Made by a program: the position numbers and the translations under genes
Shown here: positions 53,136 to 57,826 of the stretch, in pieces
Layout: each line of letters begins with the position of its first letter
Numbering within the stretch: position 1 is the stretch's first letter
Source: Priapulus caudatus
Lineage: Eukaryota; Priapulida; Priapulimorpha; Priapulimorphida; Priapulidae
Assembly: GCF_000485595.1 (NCBI RefSeq)
Contig: NW_014577446.1
Coordinates: 13,417-71,242, forward strand
Direction: 5' to 3'
DNA: 57,826 nucleotides
The notes under the pieces: model-generated
The model's database searches: none
What the model saw: only the letters and a program-made list of their open reading frames with translations
What the model was told of the DNA's origin: nothing

Positions 53136-53390
53136 ACCTGTTAATCTTCTCCCATCTTAACACCTGTGTACATTTCCTGCGCACCTACCTCCCATGTCAC
53201 CCCACTTTTATGTTCTTAATTGTTCCTCTTCCTCCATCTAAACACCTATACATATTTCTTGTACACCTGTCTCTCGTGCCATCTTTCTATTATGTTCTAA
53301 CCTGTTCCTCTTCCTTCATCTAAACAACTATACATATTTCTTGTACACCTGTATCTCGTGCCATCCGTCTATTATGTTCTTACCTGTTCC
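53136..53390. repeat. ~82-bp minisatellite, three units
   Basis: Units share CATCT(A)AACACCTATACAT, TTTCTTGTACACCTGT and CTATTATGTTCT. Confidence 0.85.
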
Positions 53391-54340
53391 TTTTGTGCCA
53401 ATGTCGGTCTCTCCGTCTACCATGTCCGTTTCTTTTCTTCTCCTTCTTTTTGTTTTCCTTTCCATTGCTGCTGCGACTCTGATCTTTCCCTTTCTGTTTT
53501 TTCCTGCTCTTATTTTTTGCTCTTCTGCGCTTGTTCTTTTTCTTCTCCATAGACTTTAGTTTTTCTTCCCATTTCTACAATAATACCAATAAATATCAAA
53601 TGTACACGTTAAATAAAGCACTTTAATTACGCAGTCGCAATAAATATCTAGTTACATTACATATTAAACACAGTATTCAGCATAGGAAATTGTATGAAAT
53701 AGATAACACTTTGCCGGAATACAAGTTAGTAGATTAAATTAGATTAAATTTATTTAGATTATATTACGTTATATTACATTGTATAAATTAGGAATAAACG
53801 AGAATGAAAGTACAATGTCCGCTGAATTCCATTCACAATTTCCGTATATGTTCCTAATCAACGTTACGTAAGGAATTGCACACCAGTGCATAACTATTTT
53901 TCAATTTTTGGTCAATTGTTAGTTAGGACCACCCATGATCACGTGCTTAGTTTCGTGACACACTTGTAAAATTACGTGGTTATTATTCTTGTCCGCCTTG
54001 ATTTTATGGGAGTTGGCTTGCACGCAAAGCCGATTCTCTGACTTTCTCTTTTACGTATATTATAAAAGTTGCCGTTTTAAATAGGTCCTGTGCGCAAATT
54101 CAGTAGGTTGAAATATTCCGCATTGGCCACACGCTGTAAGTCAGTATTCTCAATTGCAATGCGTGACACTATGTCGGTTTTATGAAGCTGGGATGTTTAG
54201 GGGATTTAGCCTGCTACGTAAGCTATATGCACTATACTACGCGATGTACTATATACACTATAGGCTCGGATGATATAGCCACTGTAGTATAGTTATGGCT
54301 ACGACGTTTTAGGCATCGATTGCACCACCTACTGAGCTTG
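53391..54340. other. intergenic, no gene recognised
   Basis: Begins pyrimidine-rich (53400-53570), then AT-rich with TTAGATT(A/T)AA repeats around 53720-53790. No exon supported. Confidence 0.5.
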
Positions 54341-54344
54341 TAAT

Positions 54345-54885
54345 CTCATTCCGGGCATGTTGCACCGCATGATGTCCACCAGTGTAGCGCGTATATATGT
54401 TGTGATCTGGTAAGTCAACAAATTTAGTGTGTTGTGATGTTTGCAATTGTAGTCCGTGCGCTGTGTAATGTCCACTAATTGAATGCGATGTGATGTCCGC
54501 CGATGTAGTGCGTATGTTGTAATCTGGTATGTCAACAAATTTACTATTTTGTGATATCTGCAATTGTATTCCGTGCGCAGTGTTATGTTCACTAATTTAA
54601 TGCGATGTGATGTCCACCAGTGTAGTGCGTATGTTGTGATCTGGTATGTCAACAAATTTACTATTCCTTGCTCTGATGGTCGTGCCAATGTGTTATTCCG
54701 TGCGCCAGCGCTATGTTCACTAATTATGCGACTGTCGATTCGTCCGCGATCTAGTGCGTTATGTCTGTTGATCTGGTATGCTCAACAACATTACTGTGTA
54801 TGTGATCGTCTACAATTGATACGTCGTGGCGCGTGTTATGTAACACTAATTTAATTCCGATGCTGATGTCCGCCATTGTTCGGAT
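54345..54885. repeat. ~117-bp minisatellite, about four units
   Basis: TGTTGTGATCTGGTA(A/T)GTCA and ACAAATTTA...GCAATTGTA...CCGTGCGC...ATGTCCACTAA recur near 54396, 54511, 54630 and 54762. The last unit carries extra bases. Confidence 0.85.
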
Positions 54886-55500
54886 GTAGTGCGCCGCATA
54901 TTCTATTAGTACTAACGTCGCAATGTCGCATTAGAGTCCGAAGCTAGAAATGTAAGCTTCAATAAAAAAGAACACTTCGATGCGGGTTTTTTACTCCAGG
55001 CGAGTTTTTATTTTTCTGCGGCGCGAAAATGCGATCAGAAGAACGCCGTATCGCACAGGACGCTTTTTTTATCCGTCGCAGACGGTCCTATTGCGTACCT
55101 TCTCCTACCAAGGAGACTGCATTCGCAGCCGCGCGAGTCTGAGGTAGCAGCGCGACACGGCCAGACAGACAGGCATGCAGGCGATGCGATGTGGTCAGCG
55201 TCTCTGGCGTCCAGCCGTGGTGCCGTTCAACCTATTAAGTTCGTTTCAATCTTTATCAGGTCCCGAAGAGACAGGCGCCAGCAGAGTTAACTCGTGCGCC
55301 TGCCCTCGCGCTAAATCTGCCGATTATAGGAAAAGACAGCTCGTTCACTCGCGCAGCACGATCCTGTGGTTAGATTTCACCTTTAATCTACACTCTTAGG
55401 CTGAAGTTAGTTACACCGGCTGAAAGCTGGCTGTCCAAGTGTGCTGAAAGGCGTCTGTCATTCTCGGGGCTAAACCGGACTGCCAGTCATTAGTTTGGGA
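54886..55500. other. intergenic, no gene recognised
   Basis: Unique sequence. One 74-codon plus frame (55175-55399) has no recognisable domain. Confidence 0.45.
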
Positions 55501-55715
55501 GCTAATCCTGCCTCTGCTCTCGGCCTCTCGCTCTCTCGCCTGCCTTTCCCTTCTCCCCTTCATTTCGTATCTTCTCTCTCGCCGCCTGTTCTTCTCTCGC
55601 CCGCTTTCCTTTTCCCCTTCTCCGTATATCTCTCTCTTTTTCTTTCTCTCGCGCTGTCTCTCGCCGCATTCCCTTTTCCCCTATTCGTACCTCCCTCTCT
55701 CCTCTCTCTCTCTCT

Positions 55716-55782
<67 letters not shown>

Positions 55783-56240
55783 GCCCCCGTTCCCGTTTCC
55801 CTTCTCCGTATCCCTTTTTCTCTCTCTTCCTCCTTCTATCTCTCGTCCTCCTTGCTCTCGCTCGCTCGCTCGTTACCTCGACCCCATCCCATATATTACC
55901 CCTCCCTGATTTCCTCTCTCTCACTCTTTCTTTCTCCCCTCCCTTACGTTCTTCTTCATTCGTCTCCTTTCGATGTTAACACCAATTTCTCTCTTTTCTC
56001 ACTGTAATTGCCTATTTCTATCGGCCTCTTTTCTCGCTCCTCGTTTCTCTCTCTCCGCCTTTCATCCTATCTCTGTCTTGCAATTATTCTCATTGCCACT
56101 TTCACTCTTGCCCACCCGCGTTATTCCTCTATTTCAAGCTCCTCCTCTCCATCCTTCCTACGTCCCTCATCTACAGGAATATTCTCCTCCCTCTCTGCAT
56201 AAACCTCCCTCTTGTCATATTGCTCCTTTAACACTCCCAA
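55500..56240. repeat. polypyrimidine tract with (CT)n core
   Basis: Over 700 bases of mainly C and T; a pure (CT)n core at about 55720-55778. Confidence 0.9.
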
Positions 56241-56317
56241 CCTCTCCTTTATGGATAAAAAGCAACATGTACGCGCGTACGTACGGGTGTAAACGCATTT
56301 AATGATGCGCAAGATAT

Positions 56318-56581
56318 GTTACATGGAGAGAGAGAGAGACACAGAGAGAGCGAGAGAGAAGGGAGAGAGAGACACACAGAGAGGGAGAGACACACAGAGA
56401 GACATGAGCCGAGAAGACGAGAGAGAGAGCCAGAGAGCAGAATGGAGAGGCTGGGGAACGTGGAGCTGGGAGCGACGGCAGAGAGAGAGAGGAGTAGCGA
56501 GACGACCAGAGGCCTTCGAAGAGAAGAGAGGAGAGGACGAGAGCAGAGAGATGACGATGAGAGAGGGAGAGCGAGGATGAG

Positions 56582-56619
<38 letters not shown>

Positions 56620-56620
56620 A
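56318..56620. repeat. polypurine (GA)n tract
   Basis: GAGAGAGA-rich, opposite in strand bias to the tract ending at 56240 and only about 80 bases away, so the two could pair. Confidence 0.9.
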
Positions 56621-56813
56621 GAGTGTTACGAGGTATGCATGCTATGTACGAGTGGAAAATTATTCGTGGGAAGCTATAGGACTCAGGAGTGTAAAATCAC
56701 ACCAGTCACGCGTCAAACCTTAGTTATATACACGCAAGATGCGAGACCCTCCCAACGCTTTACCTAGCATGTCCTATCTACACTACAACGCCCTTTCACA
56801 TTTCACATACTAT

Positions 56814-56880
56814 CAGGGGTGAATAATGAATCGTATAATGTATACGTGAATTAATGATAAATCTTCATTATTCACCCCCA
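56814..56880. mobile_element. CAGGAGT-family palindromic mini-element
   Basis: Starts CAGGGGTGAATAATGAA and ends CTTCATTATTCACCCCCA. Flanks ATACTAT at 56807-56813 and 56881-56887 are identical. Confidence 0.85.
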
Positions 56881-56887
56881 ATACTAT

Positions 56888-56946
56888 CAGGAGTAGATAA
56901 TAGGGAGTATATATAATATAGATATAAATAATATTATCTACTTCTG
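56888..56946. mobile_element. CAGGAGT-family palindromic mini-element, abutting the previous one
   Basis: Starts CAGGAGTAGATAATA and ends ATTATCTACTTCTG. Its left flank is the shared ATACTAT at 56881-56887 and its right flank GTACTAT, so it inserted beside the 56814 element. Confidence 0.85.
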
Positions 56947-57066
56947 GTACTATCCACGCTACCAAATTATCATGTATACCGTGCCACACTGGCATATATG
57001 CATTCTAACGCATCACATGCACACCTGTACATCACTGCGATATATCCATCACACATGTAATAATAA

Positions 57067-57172
57067 CAGGAGTGTATAATATAGATCTCTACATATTACC
57101 TCTATATTATCAAGAGCATATAAAGAAGGAAATCAAACCTTCTTTATATGCTCTTGATATTATACACTCCTG
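57067..57172. mobile_element. CAGGAGT-family element interrupted by a nested member
   Basis: Outer arms CAGGAGTGTATAATATAGA and its complement. The right arm is interrupted by the element at 57111-57156 plus one copy of ATATTAT. Removing these leaves a 53-bp hairpin with perfect 19-bp arms. A 7-bp duplication around the outer element is not clear. Confidence 0.85.
57111..57156. mobile_element. nested palindromic mini-element (CAAGAGC variant)
   Basis: 46 bp with perfect 19-bp arms (CAAGAGCATATAAAGAAGG and complement) around AAATCAAA. Flanks ATATTAT at 57104-57110 and 57157-57163 are identical. Confidence 0.9.
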
Positions 57173-57196
57173 CTAGTAATGTATTATCAGCTCTTC

Positions 57197-57358
57197 ATAA
57201 TTTGCATTGATATCGATCATTTGCATTGATATCGATAATTTGCATTGATATCAATAATTTGCATTGATATCGATAATTTGCATTGATATCAATAATTTGC
57301 ATTGATATCGATAATTTGCATTGATATCAATAATTTGCATTGACATCGATAATTTGCA
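57197..57358. repeat. 18-bp minisatellite
   Basis: About nine units of TTTGCATTGATATCGATAA/ATCAATAA, ending 7 bases from the donor of the NTR exon. Confidence 0.9.
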
Positions 57359-57365
57359 TACTCAC

Positions 57366-57643
57366 GGCCACACGACTCATGTAGCGGTCGCTCCACTTCA
57401 CCGCCACGCTGTTGTCCGTCTCGGAGAAGAGCAGACGACTTCGCGACATGTCCTCGTGACCCATGATCAGGTACTCCCTGCCCGGTCGCAGCGCCGGACA
57501 TAGGCACATATCGTCCGTCCACAGGTACGTCGTCGTGTTCGGGTCAATGTCGACCTGCGACCGCTTGATGACAAGCGACACTTTGACGGTCGTCAGGGTC
57601 AGCAGTCCAAGCGTCTCTGACGTATTCAACGTCGCTCTAAGTA
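57366..57643 (-). CDS. exon of an NTR (netrin C345C-type) domain protein
   Basis: Minus-strand exon of 278 bases with acceptor TGTATTTGCAG and donor GTGAGT. It encodes LTTVKVSLVIKRSQVDID, then TTTYLWTDDMCLCPALRPGR, then EYLIMGHEDMSRSRLLFSET and NSVAVKWSDRYMSRVAV. The pattern 'LW....C.CP.L.PG.EYL.MG.ED.....L......S.V..W' is the middle of the NTR fold found at the C-terminus of netrins, complement C3-C5, PCOLCE and sFRPs, which are secreted proteins. Only one exon is in view, so which of these it belongs to cannot be decided; the CxCP motif is closest to netrin-type modules. Confidence 0.75.
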
Positions 57644-57655
57644 CTGCAAATACAG

Positions 57656-57689
57656 CGAGAGTGAGTGAGTGAGTGGGTGAATGAGTGAG

Positions 57690-57729
<40 letters not shown>

Positions 57730-57826
57730 TGAGTGTGTGTGAGTGAGTGAGTGAGTGAGTGAGTGAGTGAGTGAGTGAGTGAGTGAGTGAGTGAGTAGTG
57801 AGTGAGTGGTGAGTGAGTGAGTGAGT
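57656..57826. repeat. (GAGT)n with (GT)n microsatellite
   Basis: GAGT/GTGA tetramers with an internal GT run at about 57692-57727, in the intron upstream of the NTR exon on the minus strand. Confidence 0.95.

Noticed and set aside
55495-56723. Ser/Leu-rich and Arg/Glu-rich frames
   Set aside because: Code of (CT)n and (GA)n tracts.
57289-57522. Alternative minus-strand frame over the NTR exon
   Set aside because: Shadow of the NTR frame, which alone has matching splice sites and domain pattern.

Overview
The window is eukaryotic, from a repeat-rich animal nuclear genome. The evidence is spliced genes with GT-AG introns, a TRAF-family gene, a GH3-domain gene and an NTR (netrin C345C-type) exon. 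It also has TTAGGG-type interstitial repeats, a jockey/CR1-like non-LTR retrotransposon, a Helentron-associated (HINE-like) element and many microsatellites. A marine invertebrate is likely; the species cannot be told from the sequence.

Left of the N-gap (1-39341) the sequence is built from repeated blocks. Block T carries exons of a minus-strand TRAF gene (TRAF-type zinc fingers plus a coiled coil). It occurs at about 515-4181 (T1), 9040-13167 (T2) and as a fragment at 17405-19135 (T3). T1 and T2 are separated by a palindromic MITE-like element (5322-5794) and a GT-rich low-complexity tract (6108-8399). Block P carries tRNA-derived SINE heads and no recognisable gene (13168-16480 and about 29070-31370). 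Block Q carries a dead non-LTR retrotransposon (about 20430-27400 and 31440-38500, with a gutted copy at 16550-17400). Copies of these blocks differ mostly by 1-2 base indels. That pattern suggests uncorrected long-read sequence, or a mixture of haplotype and repeat copies, more than ordinary neutral decay.

Right of the gap the sequence looks clean. Its main feature is a 14-exon plus-strand gene (39900-47548) for a GH3 auxin-responsive-promoter family protein, the family of vertebrate GHDC and plant acyl-acid amido synthetases. All three ANL-type nucleotide-binding motifs can be read in it; the first exon is missing or hidden near the gap. Beyond it lie minisatellites, polypyrimidine and polypurine tracts, a possible duplicated exon (50815-51030) and an NTR-domain exon on the minus strand (57366-57643).

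The most unusual signal is a dispersed family of 39-81 bp palindromic elements. They start CAGGAGT (or a one-base variant) and end with its complement, have AT-rich arms that differ between members, and are flanked by 7-bp target-site duplications. At least eleven are seen: 19924, 27982, 28305, 28426, 28941, 43348, 47064, 56814, 56888, 57067 and one nested at 57111. The nested pair shows directly that they insert: removing the inner element and one 7-bp repeat restores perfect 19-bp outer arms.
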